DNA of 64,000 nt. Source: UBA11591 sp040220895 (lineage in GTDB: Bacteria > Bacteroidota > Bacteroidia > Flavobacteriales_E > Vicingaceae). The notes beneath the pieces are model-generated. The model was not told where the DNA came from and searched no databases. It was given only the letters and a program-made list of their open reading frames with translations. The position numbers were made by a program, and so were the translations under genes. The stretch covers positions 284,009-348,008 of the forward strand of contig JAVJVY010000020.1 of assembly GCA_040220895.1 (NCBI GenBank), written 5' to 3'. Positions 7,948 to 17,204 of this stretch are shown in pieces; the first letter of the stretch is position 1, and each line of letters starts with the position of its first letter.

Positions 7948-10386
7948 ATGAACGATTTTTTTACTGCCGTTAAACCGCATCTTCTTGCAATTGCAATTGG
8001 TTTGCTGATTTTGTTCACCTACTTCCCTTCTGTCTTTCTGGAATCAAAGGTAATCGACATGGGAGATATCAAGCGCTCCCTCTCCACGTCAAAAGAAATA
8101 AGGGACTTTCGCGATGACACAGGAATCGAACCACTGTGGACCAATTCACAATTTGGTGGCATGCCTGCTTATCAAATGAACACTAGGTATCCTAATAATT
8201 GGATCGGACAACTTGAACCTTATTCTAAATTGAAGCTCCCTTCGGGGCTCGGCCTTATCTTTATGCTTTTTCTCGGTTTTTATTTTTTGTCAGTTTATCT
8301 CAAGAATGATACCTGGATATCCGTAATTGGTGCTTTTGCCTTCGCATTTTCCACCTACTTCATCGTATCGCTTGAGGGAGGGCATACCGGTAAATTACGC
8401 GTGATCGGTTATATGGCGTTGGTACTTACCGGGGTCCTCATGACCATGCGCGGTCATAAGTTTCTAGGCAGCGCTTTGACCTGTATTTTTCTGTCCCTTG
8501 CCATAAACGCCAACCACTTCCAAATTACCTATTACCTGGCATTAATGATCATGGCGTATATGATCATTGAATTCATCTATCATTTCAAAGAGAAGCTGGT
8601 AAAGTCTTATTTAATAAAATCAGCTTTCCTGGTATTTGCAGCTCTTTTAGCAGTTGGCCCTAATACTTCAAGATTATGGACAACCCAGGATTACGCAAAG
8701 GAGACCATGCGGGGCGGACAAAGTGAGTTGACCGATTATCAGGATGCAAAAAGCGGCGGTTTGGAAAAAGATTACGCGATGCGCTGGAGTTATGGAATAA
8801 CTGAAACCATGACATTTCTGATCCCTGACTTCTATGGCCGCTCTTCTACTGCCTCGTTGAAAGAAGATTCCAATACAGGCAAGGAACTTAAAAAAAGAGG
8901 AATCCCGAAAAATCAACTTTCAAACATTTTAAAGTACTTACCATTGTATTGGGGCGACCAGCCCTTTGTCCAAGGTCCGGTATTCATGGGGTCATTGATC
9001 ATCTTTTTATTTGTATTGAGCATATTTATTGTCAAAGGCAGAATCAAGGTTTGGCTAATAGTGTGTACCATATTTTCCGTGGTACTGTCATGGGGAAGTA
9101 ATTTTGAAGTAGTCACTGATCTATTCTTCTATTACTTTCCTCTCTACAATAAATTTAGGACACCCTCTATGTTTCTTTCATTGACCTGTTTGACCATTCC
9201 GCTGCTAGCTATGCTTGCACTTGGAAAACTTATAGAGTCGCCTAATACCGCACAATCTTATTTACCTGAAATAAAAAAGGCCTTCTATATCACAGGGGGT
9301 ATTTGCTTATTCTTTGCTCTTTTTGGGACGAGTTTATTCTCTTTCAGCGGTAGCTCTGATGGCCAATTACCTGAGGGATGGCCCATTGAATCACTCATTG
9401 AGGATCGAAAAGATCTAATGGTTTTTGGAGCTTTCAAGGCACTGTTTTTTGTGAGTGCAGGATTTGGGATGCTTTTGTATTACTCCAGGAATAAATTGAG
9501 TAAAAAATACCTGATCCTTGGCCTAGGACTTTTGGTAGCAGTTGACATCTGGTCGGTTGATAAAACTTATCTCAATGAGGATAACCTCGTGAAAAGAAGA
9601 TCTGTAGATGATTTTTATGTTGATACGCCCATTGACCAATTGATCTTGCAAGACAAAGGCATTCACTATCGGGTTTTTAACGTCGCCGGCAACCCTTTTA
9701 ATGATGCCATGACATCATTTCATCACAAGTCCGTTGGCGGTTACCACGGAGCAAAACTGATTCGATATCAGGACATGATAGATCGTCATTTGTCAAAAAA
9801 TAACTCCAAGGCGCTGGACATGCTGAATACTAAGTACTACATCATATCTAACCGAGAGACCGGTCAAAGAGAGGTGCGACAAAATCCAAATGCCTTAGGG
9901 AATGCCTGGTTTGTTGATTCAGTGATATGGGCTCAAAATGCAGATGAAGAGATTGAATTACTCAACCAATTCCAGCCGTCAAAAGAAGTGGTAATTGATG
10001 AGCGATTCAGGGATTATTCAATAGGTTTAGATCTCAATTCGGAAAAATCCACCATAGTCCTTAACGATTATCAGCCGAACAAGCTCACCTACCAGGCTTC
10101 TGTTTACGGGGGTGATCAATTTGCCGTGTTCTCAGAAATATATTACGAAGGAACTGATCATGACTGGAAAGCGAAAATAGATGGAAAAGACATCCAACAT
10201 ATTCGGGTAAACTACTTGCTTAGAGGACTTACCGTTCCCTCTGGAGATCACACCATTGAATTCAGCTTTGAGCCTAGATCTTACTTCGAAGGGGAGCGAT
10301 TATCACTGATCTTCTCAATACTGGTTTTTTCTTATTTGTTTTTTGCCATATTTATGGAATACCGCAGCAGGCAAATTGGCAATTAA
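7948..10386 (+). CDS. YfhO-family membrane protein
   Basis: 812-residue polytopic membrane protein of the YfhO type, widespread in Bacteroidota. It begins with a membrane segment, then a soluble loop with DMGDIKRS and WTNSQFGGMPAYQ typical of the family, followed by ten or more further membrane helices and a C-terminal periplasmic-type domain (about residues 560-780) that ends in one last helix. YfhO proteins resemble GT-C type glycosyltransferases and have been linked to glycosylation of lipoteichoic acid in Gram-positives; the substrate here is unknown. It is transcribed away from the flippase and converges on the glycosyltransferase gene with a 6-base gap. Confidence 0.85.
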   Translation: MNDFFTAVKPHLLAIAIGLLILFTYFPSVFLESKVIDMGDIKRSLSTSKEIRDFRDDTGIEPLWTNSQFGGMPAYQMNTRYPNNWIGQLEPYSKLKLPSGLGLIFMLFLGFYFLSVYLKNDTWISVIGAFAFAFSTYFIVSLEGGHTGKLRVIGYMALVLTGVLMTMRGHKFLGSALTCIFLSLAINANHFQITYYLALMIMAYMIIEFIYHFKEKLVKSYLIKSAFLVFAALLAVGPNTSRLWTTQDYAKETMRGGQSELTDYQDAKSGGLEKDYAMRWSYGITETMTFLIPDFYGRSSTASLKEDSNTGKELKKRGIPKNQLSNILKYLPLYWGDQPFVQGPVFMGSLIIFLFVLSIFIVKGRIKVWLIVCTIFSVVLSWGSNFEVVTDLFFYYFPLYNKFRTPSMFLSLTCLTIPLLAMLALGKLIESPNTAQSYLPEIKKAFYITGGICLFFALFGTSLFSFSGSSDGQLPEGWPIESLIEDRKDLMVFGAFKALFFVSAGFGMLLYYSRNKLSKKYLILGLGLLVAVDIWSVDKTYLNEDNLVKRRSVDDFYVDTPIDQLILQDKGIHYRVFNVAGNPFNDAMTSFHHKSVGGYHGAKLIRYQDMIDRHLSKNNSKALDMLNTKYYIISNRETGQREVRQNPNALGNAWFVDSVIWAQNADEEIELLNQFQPSKEVVIDERFRDYSIGLDLNSEKSTIVLNDYQPNKLTYQASVYGGDQFAVFSEIYYEGTDHDWKAKIDGKDIQHIRVNYLLRGLTVPSGDHTIEFSFEPRSYFEGERLSLIFSILVFSYLFFAIFMEYRSRQIGN

Positions 10387-10392
10387 ATAAAA

Positions 10393-11691
10393 TCAGGTTA
10401 TCATGTCCTCGAGCATTTTGCATAAAACTGCTGTCAGCTCCACCCGGCTATATTTTTTCGTGGCCTCTTCATTGTAAACAGGATAATGATTTTGATCTCC
10501 TAGCAATTCATTAGATAAGAACTTTGCAATTCCACTTGAGTCATTGAATTCAAAAATACAACCTGATCCGGTTTCCTTTAAGATTTTAGCACTATCTCCA
10601 GTTGTACTTCCTATTGCCAATATGGTTTTTTTAGCAGCCAAGTATTCATAAAGTTTGCCCGGGATAACTCCATTGATGTTAGGTGTGTTATTCAAAGGCA
10701 GCAGCAAAACATCGGCATTAAAAAGATGAGTAATCACCTCTTTATGTGGTAAATGGGGTATATGTTCAATGCATTTATATAGACCGAAGGCTTCAATTTC
10801 TTTAAAAACTGAAATATCCGTAGGACCTATTAATTTGACTCTGATTTTACGGCCGCGATTCGCATTGGCATTAATTTCTGAAAGTGCCTTCCAAAAGGCA
10901 TGTGGGTTTCTATCGGCATTCAAAGAACCAATATGGAGTATGATCAATTCGGCATTTTCTGAGGTCGATTTTACGCTTTTAAAATCTTCCGGGTCGAAGC
11001 CATTTGTTATTACTTCTGGCCGAACCCCGGTTTTTTCTTGAAAATCGTGAGCCCAACTCCAGCTGACGGTAATAACTTTGTCGGCCTCTTTCAACACTGA
11101 CCTCTCCAGAGAATGATGGCTTCGGTCGGCCATCCTAGTGAGCTTTAGTTTTTCATAATAATCGATGTTAGTCCATGGATCCCTAAAATCCGCCAACCAT
11201 TTTATTCCTGTTGCACGCTTGACGTTTCTGGCAATAAGGTGATTGGAATGTGGCGGGCCCGTTGAAATTAGTACATCAATCTTATTATTCTTTAGGTAGC
11301 GTATAATATTTCTTTCCGATGGTCTGATCCAAAATCGCTTTGCATCAGGTATAAACAAATTTCCACGTATCCAGACGGAAATCTTTTGAAGCAAGCTATT
11401 TGCATTCGATTCCTGAAGGAAACCAGGCTGGATCTTTTCTTCACTTTTCCTGCCGATTATTCTTTTATAGGCATTGAAAGGTTCCCAAATAGATGTCTTA
11501 ATTACCCTCAGGCCTTCAGGTATTTCATCTAATAAAGACTCATCAAAATTTGAAAACTCTGGATTTAAAGGGGTAAAAATAACCGGTTCCCAGCCGTAAT
11601 CTCTCATATATCGAACAAACTTCAACCAACGCTGGACACCTCCTCCGCCTGCTGGTGGCCAATAATACGTGATAATCAAGGCTTTAGGCAT
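10393..11691 (-). CDS. Glycosyltransferase family 4-like protein
   Basis: 432-residue GT-B fold glycosyltransferase. The N terminus has the Gly-rich acceptor-side loop of WPPAGGGGVQRWLKF, common in family 4 enzymes. The C-terminal Rossmann half holds IILHIGSLNADRNP and the donor-binding PGKLYEYLAAKKTILAIG stretch with the conserved Glu. It likely adds a sugar from an NDP donor to a lipid-linked glycan on the inner face of the membrane. The start overlaps the end of the upstream heparinase-like gene by 8 bases, so the two are probably co-translated. Confidence 0.87.
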   Translation of the reverse strand: MPKALIITYYWPPAGGGGVQRWLKFVRYMRDYGWEPVIFTPLNPEFSNFDESLLDEIPEGLRVIKTSIWEPFNAYKRIIGRKSEEKIQPGFLQESNANSLLQKISVWIRGNLFIPDAKRFWIRPSERNIIRYLKNNKIDVLISTGPPHSNHLIARNVKRATGIKWLADFRDPWTNIDYYEKLKLTRMADRSHHSLERSVLKEADKVITVSWSWAHDFQEKTGVRPEVITNGFDPEDFKSVKSTSENAELIILHIGSLNADRNPHAFWKALSEINANANRGRKIRVKLIGPTDISVFKEIEAFGLYKCIEHIPHLPHKEVITHLFNADVLLLPLNNTPNINGVIPGKLYEYLAAKKTILAIGSTTGDSAKILKETGSGCIFEFNDSSGIAKFLSNELLGDQNHYPVYNEEATKKYSRVELTAVLCKMLEDMIT

Positions 11692-13675
11692 AGGTATTTG
11701 TCATTTTACCATAGCCGTTGGAATAGAAAATGTCAGGAAAAAAGTTGGTTTCGAATGGTTTGTTGGAATAGTCAATAATGCTGATAAGACCTTCGTCTAT
11801 GGTCCAACTCCGCACATGAACTACGTCGTCATATGTCATTCTTAGGGCTATTGAATTAGCCGCTGACTCTAAAAGAGAGACTTTCGTTCTTGGTTTCATC
11901 CTGAACACCCCGGGGGCGCCAGCAATCCATGTGTTCTGCTCTTTACCATGTTGTGGTGCATTATGCGCTTTTACTGACCGGTATTTATTTCTGATCGTTG
12001 GAATTCCAGTATAGGTGAATGATCCAGGATCCCTGAAGAAGGATTTGTCATTAATAATCACTTCAAAACTAAGCTTATCGTTATGACCATGGGGCCAGTA
12101 TTGCTTTACGTGCCTGTTCATGCCATTTATAACGATCCGAAGTTCACTGCATTCAAGAATGTATATTCCTCCATAAGGGTATAGCTTCTTAAAAACTTTA
12201 CTTCTATTGGCCGAAATGCCGGGAATGTTGATGTGCGATTTGGCTTTAAAATTCAATCCACCAACGTAGTCCATGCCAGTATTGTAGGTGATAGATAATA
12301 TCGGTAATTTAGGGATATTAAGTATAGAACCTTTGGTGATTTGCTGAATTATATTCCCTGTAACAGACCTATCATGTTCAATACCAAACAGCGACCTACA
12401 TGCGTTAAGCACTGGTGTGTAATTCATTAGGTCTTCATCTGGAATGACCTCACTTTCGAAATGATTTTTTTGTCGGTAATTGCGACCGTACTGATCTGTA
12501 TTCAGTAAAATATAGTTTGGCTCAAGCTTCAATAAACGCGCACTATCGTTATCTCCGAACTGTATCAATCTACCGTCCTTGGTTGTTATCTCATCAAGGA
12601 AGACATAAGCACGGAATATTTTTTCTATTGCATTTTGGTGCTGTTTATAATTTAATGAGTCATACTTTAATTTATTATCAATTTGCAAACGCTTTATAAG
12701 GGCCAATCCGTAAACACTCATTTCCAGGCTGAAAGCGTGATAAGTCGTTGATGATTCAAAATTCACTCCGTCATCCAAAAATTGCTTATCTACTTCTTTG
12801 ACAAATACATCGGCAAATTTTAACAGCGAGGCATTCATTTTTTCTTCATCGAAGCGAAAAGCAGTAAATAATAAACCAACAATATTTGACAAATAATGAT
12901 TGTTACCCAAGCCACTTTTATGTTCAAGATGCTCTAAGATGTATTGGTGATGTTCAATTAGAGACTGGTTCAAAATGTTTTCAAATTCATCACTTTCCTT
13001 TCGTTTTTCAATCGAATCTATAAGTTCGCTGGCAAATAGAAAGTTTATAGCCCGAATGGCAACTTCCATGGGTGAAGACCAATGTATTCCCTCTCCAGGT
13101 CGATTATTTATAATAAAATCTAGAATTTGGCACTTTACCTCAGAAATTACTTCTTTGGAAAATGCACCACCCAACAATTGTAGAATCATGTGTTGCATCC
13201 TGCTAAATTCCCAGGCGTACTTTATATCAAAAACCGTATTAACCGATTCCGCCTCAAGAAGTTTAATCATTTTCGTATCCGACTCCAGAATCTCCCATTT
13301 TAACATATTATACGAAGGGTCAATTGAACGTAGTAAAGAAATTGTTTTTGTTTCTTCATATTTGGCAGGTGCGGAATCACTATTAAGATTCCAGAGATAC
13401 GAGAAGACACAAAACATATGACTTTTGCTATTCAAATAGGTTTCATGAATTCCATCACGCATTTCAATTCCCCCCCCATCCACATGAAATGACAATCTTC
13501 TAATTGATCCTCCAATTTTAACCGAATGGCTCAACCCCAGACCGATTGTATTTCTCACCCTTTGAAAAGGAATCAAAACCAGCAAGTTAAGTGCCTTCTT
13601 TATCACATATTTAATGGGGGTATTGCATATGTCAGAAAGCAATAGCTGAAGTTTCAGTTTTACAATTTGAAACAT
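11684..13675 (-). CDS. Heparinase II/III-like protein (polysaccharide lyase fold)
   Basis: 663-residue protein with an alpha/alpha toroid N-terminal domain (about 90-400) and a beta-sheet heparinase II/III domain (about 430-660). The likely catalytic or binding stretch WPHGHNDKLSFEV and the RDPGSFTYTG motif are plain. No signal peptide is seen, and the first 60 residues are basic and amphipathic. Such proteins often sit in capsule or O-antigen clusters of Bacteroidota, where they may trim or modify acidic glycans rather than feed on them; that role is inferred. It is followed, with overlap, by a glycosyltransferase. Confidence 0.8.
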   Translation of the reverse strand: MFQIVKLKLQLLLSDICNTPIKYVIKKALNLLVLIPFQRVRNTIGLGLSHSVKIGGSIRRLSFHVDGGGIEMRDGIHETYLNSKSHMFCVFSYLWNLNSDSAPAKYEETKTISLLRSIDPSYNMLKWEILESDTKMIKLLEAESVNTVFDIKYAWEFSRMQHMILQLLGGAFSKEVISEVKCQILDFIINNRPGEGIHWSSPMEVAIRAINFLFASELIDSIEKRKESDEFENILNQSLIEHHQYILEHLEHKSGLGNNHYLSNIVGLLFTAFRFDEEKMNASLLKFADVFVKEVDKQFLDDGVNFESSTTYHAFSLEMSVYGLALIKRLQIDNKLKYDSLNYKQHQNAIEKIFRAYVFLDEITTKDGRLIQFGDNDSARLLKLEPNYILLNTDQYGRNYRQKNHFESEVIPDEDLMNYTPVLNACRSLFGIEHDRSVTGNIIQQITKGSILNIPKLPILSITYNTGMDYVGGLNFKAKSHINIPGISANRSKVFKKLYPYGGIYILECSELRIVINGMNRHVKQYWPHGHNDKLSFEVIINDKSFFRDPGSFTYTGIPTIRNKYRSVKAHNAPQHGKEQNTWIAGAPGVFRMKPRTKVSLLESAANSIALRMTYDDVVHVRSWTIDEGLISIIDYSNKPFETNFFPDIFYSNGYGKMTNTYA

Positions 13676-14001
13676 ATTTCTAACCTAGGTTTATGAAGCG
13701 AAATACTCTATTGCCTTTAGGGTGTTTTTTTCGAAATTGAAGTAGGTTGATATGAAAAATATTGTAAGACAGATAAATGTTTTTTTAACACTAATCGTTG
13801 CTCGATTCAGTTTAGGGCAATAATCAAATTTAGCTTGTAATTAACAGCTAATCCATTATTATAAAAATAATTTTGCATTTTTTTTAATAAAGTTTTAAAG
13901 GATATCACTTAACGATTTTTTATTTGTGTCGACAATTATGTTCAGATTAATGTTTAGAAATCACCAATTATTTAACTATTCAATCCAACTAGGAACAATT
14001 A
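13676..14001. other. AT-rich gene-free stretch between two glycan gene groups
   Basis: About 325 bases with no credible frame on either strand and very high A+T. It should contain the promoter for the heparinase-like gene (minus strand) and the 3' end of the long minus-strand train to its right. No convincing hairpin terminator or TAnnTTTG element was recognised. Confidence 0.5.
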
Positions 14002-15105
14002 TTATCTAGGTTTAAATGAAAAAATATGAAGCATTTTTTTAATATTATTCTTGAATTGTCTGGTTTCTATTACAAATTCTTTTCTTCTTTCTAATTCTAA
14101 TTCATCGGTTTTTTCACCTTGTATAAATGAATACATTCGTTTAACAATGGGCAATAATTCATTTTTTACCAAGTTTAATTTTAAATGGGATCTTTCATTT
14201 AATGATTGATAAGAAAATATATCAGATGCAATGAGCTCCTTTTTAAATAACATAGGCTCAAGAATTGACGAAGAAAGCTGGTCATTATCAAGTAATTGCA
14301 AAGCACAATTCATATTATTCCAGATATGAATAATATCCTGAATCGGCAGGAATGGGTGTTCAATTATCATAATATATTCACTCAGACTTAACTGATTTAT
14401 TCGTTGCTTATAATCCGATAATAATCGTCTATCTACATGGTTTCCAATCCAAAAATATACCACAAAATTATCCGTGCCTAACTGAACAAGACTTTTGACT
14501 GACTCAATTATTAGGTCATGTCTGTTGTGTTTATTTATCGACTTAGGAAAAAAAAATCGATATTTTCGTTTATCAAGATTAGAAACGAATTGAATTGTAT
14601 AATTAGATACGGATTCGTTTTTTAATTGAAAATAGTCCTCTTCCAATCCCCAAGGGATCATAATTGGATTAAATTTTTGGTTATTTTCAAAATAACGAAA
14701 TGTTGAATGCCAATGACATTGGATATAATCAGCTCGCGATAAAAACAAACGATAAAAAAAAGCCTTTAGGCTCTTTTCTCTTATGATTTTTGGAATAGGC
14801 TCACTCCAAACGTTGTAGTTTAAAATACAATCTTTCCTCTTGAATATTATAACTAATATTAAGATTGGCAAGGGACACCAATTATGAGCCCATATAAGAT
14901 TTAAATTTTTCGCTCTTAATAAATTAAAAAGACGATGAATAGTGCCAAAAGAAAAAACCTCAATCTTGTCATAATCACTTAAATTATAATGATTTCCGGT
15001 ATTAAAGTAGAAATAGGCCAAGCTGTGCTCAGTTTGATTTTGAAAGTAATCCAGAAACCTCTTAACATTATGCCCTTTGCCGGGGCCGAGCATTAGAATT
15101 TTCAA
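14002..15105 (-). CDS. Glycosyltransferase (GT-B type), putative
   Basis: 367-residue protein with a GT-B outline: N-terminal KILMLGPGKGHNVKRFL nucleotide-fold start, a middle IMIPWGLEEDYF linker, then TIQFVSNLDKRKYRFFFP and the donor-side stretch ending SSILEPMLFKKELIASD with a conserved-type Glu. Start is read as TTG (MKILML); an ATG four codons later would cut into the first beta strand. Codon and base use are strikingly AT-rich compared with genes outside this region, which suggests a variable or acquired segment. It closes the long minus-strand train that starts at carB. Acceptor and donor are unknown. Confidence 0.75.
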   Translation of the reverse strand: MKILMLGPGKGHNVKRFLDYFQNQTEHSLAYFYFNTGNHYNLSDYDKIEVFSFGTIHRLFNLLRAKNLNLIWAHNWCPLPILILVIIFKRKDCILNYNVWSEPIPKIIREKSLKAFFYRLFLSRADYIQCHWHSTFRYFENNQKFNPIMIPWGLEEDYFQLKNESVSNYTIQFVSNLDKRKYRFFFPKSINKHNRHDLIIESVKSLVQLGTDNFVVYFWIGNHVDRRLLSDYKQRINQLSLSEYIMIIEHPFLPIQDIIHIWNNMNCALQLLDNDQLSSSILEPMLFKKELIASDIFSYQSLNERSHLKLNLVKNELLPIVKRMYSFIQGEKTDELELERRKEFVIETRQFKNNIKKMLHIFSFKPR

Positions 15106-15114
15106 CGCTTATTA

Positions 15115-15192
15115 TTAAAACCTTTTAAAAATGTTAGAATCTAAAAAACGAATATACCAAGGAGGTTGTCCTGCTAATAGTATCTTTATCAT
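15115..15192 (-). CDS. 25-residue ORF coupled to the nucleotidyltransferase, possible glycosyltransferase remnant
   Basis: A short frame opens with an ATG that overlaps the stop of the upstream nucleotidyltransferase (ATGA) and ends ten bases before the TTG start of the next glycosyltransferase. Its peptide begins MIKILLAGQPPWYIRFLDS, the style of N terminus seen in GT-B glycosyltransferases, and then ends after SNIFKRF with a TAA (three stops follow in frame or nearby). It may be the surviving start of a deleted glycosyltransferase, or a coupling peptide that carries ribosomes to the next gene. No family was recognised. Confidence 0.45.
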   Translation of the reverse strand: MIKILLAGQPPWYIRFLDSNIFKRF

Positions 15193-16280
15193 AATCCCTT
15201 ATTAAAATAATCTTTGTACATCTTTTGTGTTCGATTATATTCATCCCATTCACCTATATCCATCCAAGATTTTTCACTTATCGGAAAAACACCTACTTGA
15301 CCTTTTCTTGCCATTACCTTTTCAATTAAGCTAGTAATATGGTAAAAAGTATCTGAAGGAACCTCATCCAAAAGATGAGGTTCCAAAATATACATCCCAG
15401 AGTTGACTAAGAAAGTTAATTCAGGTTTCTCTTCAATTTTTTTTAATATTCCCTCTTCTGAGATTTCCAAGGTACCGTAAGGAATTGAATAATGTTTGAG
15501 TGCTGATACCAATGTGATCTCACAAGCCTTTTCTTGGTGGTATTTATAAATCTCATTATAGTCTGCATTTACCACTATATCGCAGTTTGAAACAAAAAAA
15601 GTGCTCTCAATTTCGCCGCGAAGTAAACTAAGACTACCAGCTGTTCCAAGCGGTTTGTTTTCAATGATATAATGTATCTTTTCATCACATGCCAGATCAT
15701 CAAAGTAATTTGTAATCATGTTTCTTTTATAATTGAGCATAAAATAAAATTCATCAACCCCAAAAGAAACAAACCGATCTTTTATATGTTCCAAAATTGT
15801 CTTTTCCTCAAGAGGCAACATAGCCTTAGGTATGATATTTGTTATTGGCTTTAGCCTGGAACCTCGTCCACCAGCCATAATAACCACTGGAACGTCTTTT
15901 AACTCCTGAGCATTCGGAATATCAGTATTAAAGTGTTCTTCCCAGAAGTATACTGTCACGAGATTTCCATAATCATCAACGATTGGCATAAATTCAGCTC
16001 TAGCTTTGAACACAAAATCTCGAATGGCTTCTTCCGTCATATTACTTTTAGCTACAGTGATTTTGGAGGGGTCCCTTAAGATTTTGTGAATAGGTATACT
16101 CAAATCTTTATTTTGAATGATCGCTCTTTGAATGTCACCGATACTAAGAAGGCTGAAATAATTTCCAAATTCCGTAATCAATAAAAGCTTAGTTTTCACC
16201 TCATCCATGCGTTTTACTGCATTAAGTAATGTGTCATCTTTATCAATACTTATTTCTGCTATTCTTTTTGACAGTTTCAT
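15189..16280 (-). CDS. CBS-domain sugar-phosphate nucleotidyltransferase (PtmE-like)
   Basis: 363-residue protein with a pair of CBS domains (about 1-120) followed by a nucleotidyltransferase domain. The latter starts VVIMAGGRGSRLKPIT (residues 132-147) with PKAMLP soon after, and has NSGMYILEP and the ending WMDIGEWDEYNR. This CBS plus NTP-transferase architecture is that of PtmE, which makes GDP-glucosamine in the Campylobacter legionaminic acid route; many relatives act on other sugar-1-phosphates. Presence of a LegC-like aminotransferase in the same train supports an amino-sugar route, but no NeuB/LegI-type synthase is in the window. The CBS pair suggests control by adenine nucleotides. 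Confidence 0.83.
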   Translation of the reverse strand: MKLSKRIAEISIDKDDTLLNAVKRMDEVKTKLLLITEFGNYFSLLSIGDIQRAIIQNKDLSIPIHKILRDPSKITVAKSNMTEEAIRDFVFKARAEFMPIVDDYGNLVTVYFWEEHFNTDIPNAQELKDVPVVIMAGGRGSRLKPITNIIPKAMLPLEEKTILEHIKDRFVSFGVDEFYFMLNYKRNMITNYFDDLACDEKIHYIIENKPLGTAGSLSLLRGEIESTFFVSNCDIVVNADYNEIYKYHQEKACEITLVSALKHYSIPYGTLEISEEGILKKIEEKPELTFLVNSGMYILEPHLLDEVPSDTFYHITSLIEKVMARKGQVGVFPISEKSWMDIGEWDEYNRTQKMYKDYFNKGL

Positions 16281-16388
16281 ATTAATTCTTTGTGATAGTT
16301 TCTTAAAACATTCTATTTAAATTCTAATTTTCAATTTGAAAATCATTTAATGAACTCGGTCAGGCAAGAAGTTGAATCTTTTTTATCC

Positions 16389-17204
16389 TTATAGAAATTG
16401 AGCCAACTCTGTAGACTCAATATCTGAATATATTTTTTGCATTATCTCTATGTTGAAGTCAGCCTTCCATTTATTCACATCTCGATCAGATTTGTAAACG
16501 CTCAGTGGATCTGATTTATTAATTTGAATTGAAGAGTTAATGAATTTTCTAGTTTGATCTCCTAAACGCATTCCATAAAAATTGAAAATTTTTTCGGTCT
16601 CTGAATCTGGATTTTTCATTAACTCTTCATATTTTACAAGATATACTCTATTCGAAAATATTTTTTTCAATTCAATGGACAGTTTGGCAAACTCTTTCCA
16701 TTTATTGAATCCAAAATAGTTTTCTGGTCTGAACTTTCCTCTTTTGGGAGCAAATTCCCATTCATCTTTAAAATCCCAATTATGATTAAAGTCACTAGGG
16801 TAGTGCTTAAATGAAGATAATACTGCACAAGGATTCCTTATAATAATTATTACATTGTATTCAGAAATAGTTTTTAATAAATAAGGTAATAAATAGTGAT
16901 GAGTTACATGTTTAGAAGACAATATGGAAGGTGATCCAGCTTTATCTCTGAAGATTGGGTAAATATTTTGCCTTTTTAGTTTTATATTATCCAGATAATC
17001 ATCTTCAAAATTATATAGCGTTTCGAAATATTCAATTATTTCATTTCTTGAAGAACTTAAGTTCAAAGCATTTTTGAATGAATCTGAAAACAGAGGTTGA
17101 AATTTAAATCTTACGTCTTCACAACTATCAATTATTTGTGATAACCAAGATGTGCCTGATCTAGGAACTCCGTTAATATCAATTATTTTCTTGAAACTCA
17201 ACAA
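16389..17204 (-). CDS. Sulfotransferase-family protein
   Basis: 271-residue cytosolic-type sulfotransferase. The PAPS 5'-phosphosulfate loop is NGVPRSGTSWL (residues 11-21) and the 3'-phosphate site is IIIRNPCAVLSSF near residue 125; VYLVKYEELMKNP is the usual third block. The start is taken as TTG because it overlaps the stop of the upstream acyltransferase gene (TTGTTGA) and the P-loop follows only ten residues later; no ATG precedes that loop. It would transfer sulfate from PAPS to a glycan or lipid acceptor. Strongly AT-rich, like its neighbours. A second sulfotransferase gene lies in the same train. Confidence 0.82.
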   Translation of the reverse strand: MLSFKKIIDINGVPRSGTSWLSQIIDSCEDVRFKFQPLFSDSFKNALNLSSSRNEIIEYFETLYNFEDDYLDNIKLKRQNIYPIFRDKAGSPSILSSKHVTHHYLLPYLLKTISEYNVIIIIRNPCAVLSSFKHYPSDFNHNWDFKDEWEFAPKRGKFRPENYFGFNKWKEFAKLSIELKKIFSNRVYLVKYEELMKNPDSETEKIFNFYGMRLGDQTRKFINSSIQINKSDPLSVYKSDRDVNKWKADFNIEIMQKIYSDIESTELAQFL

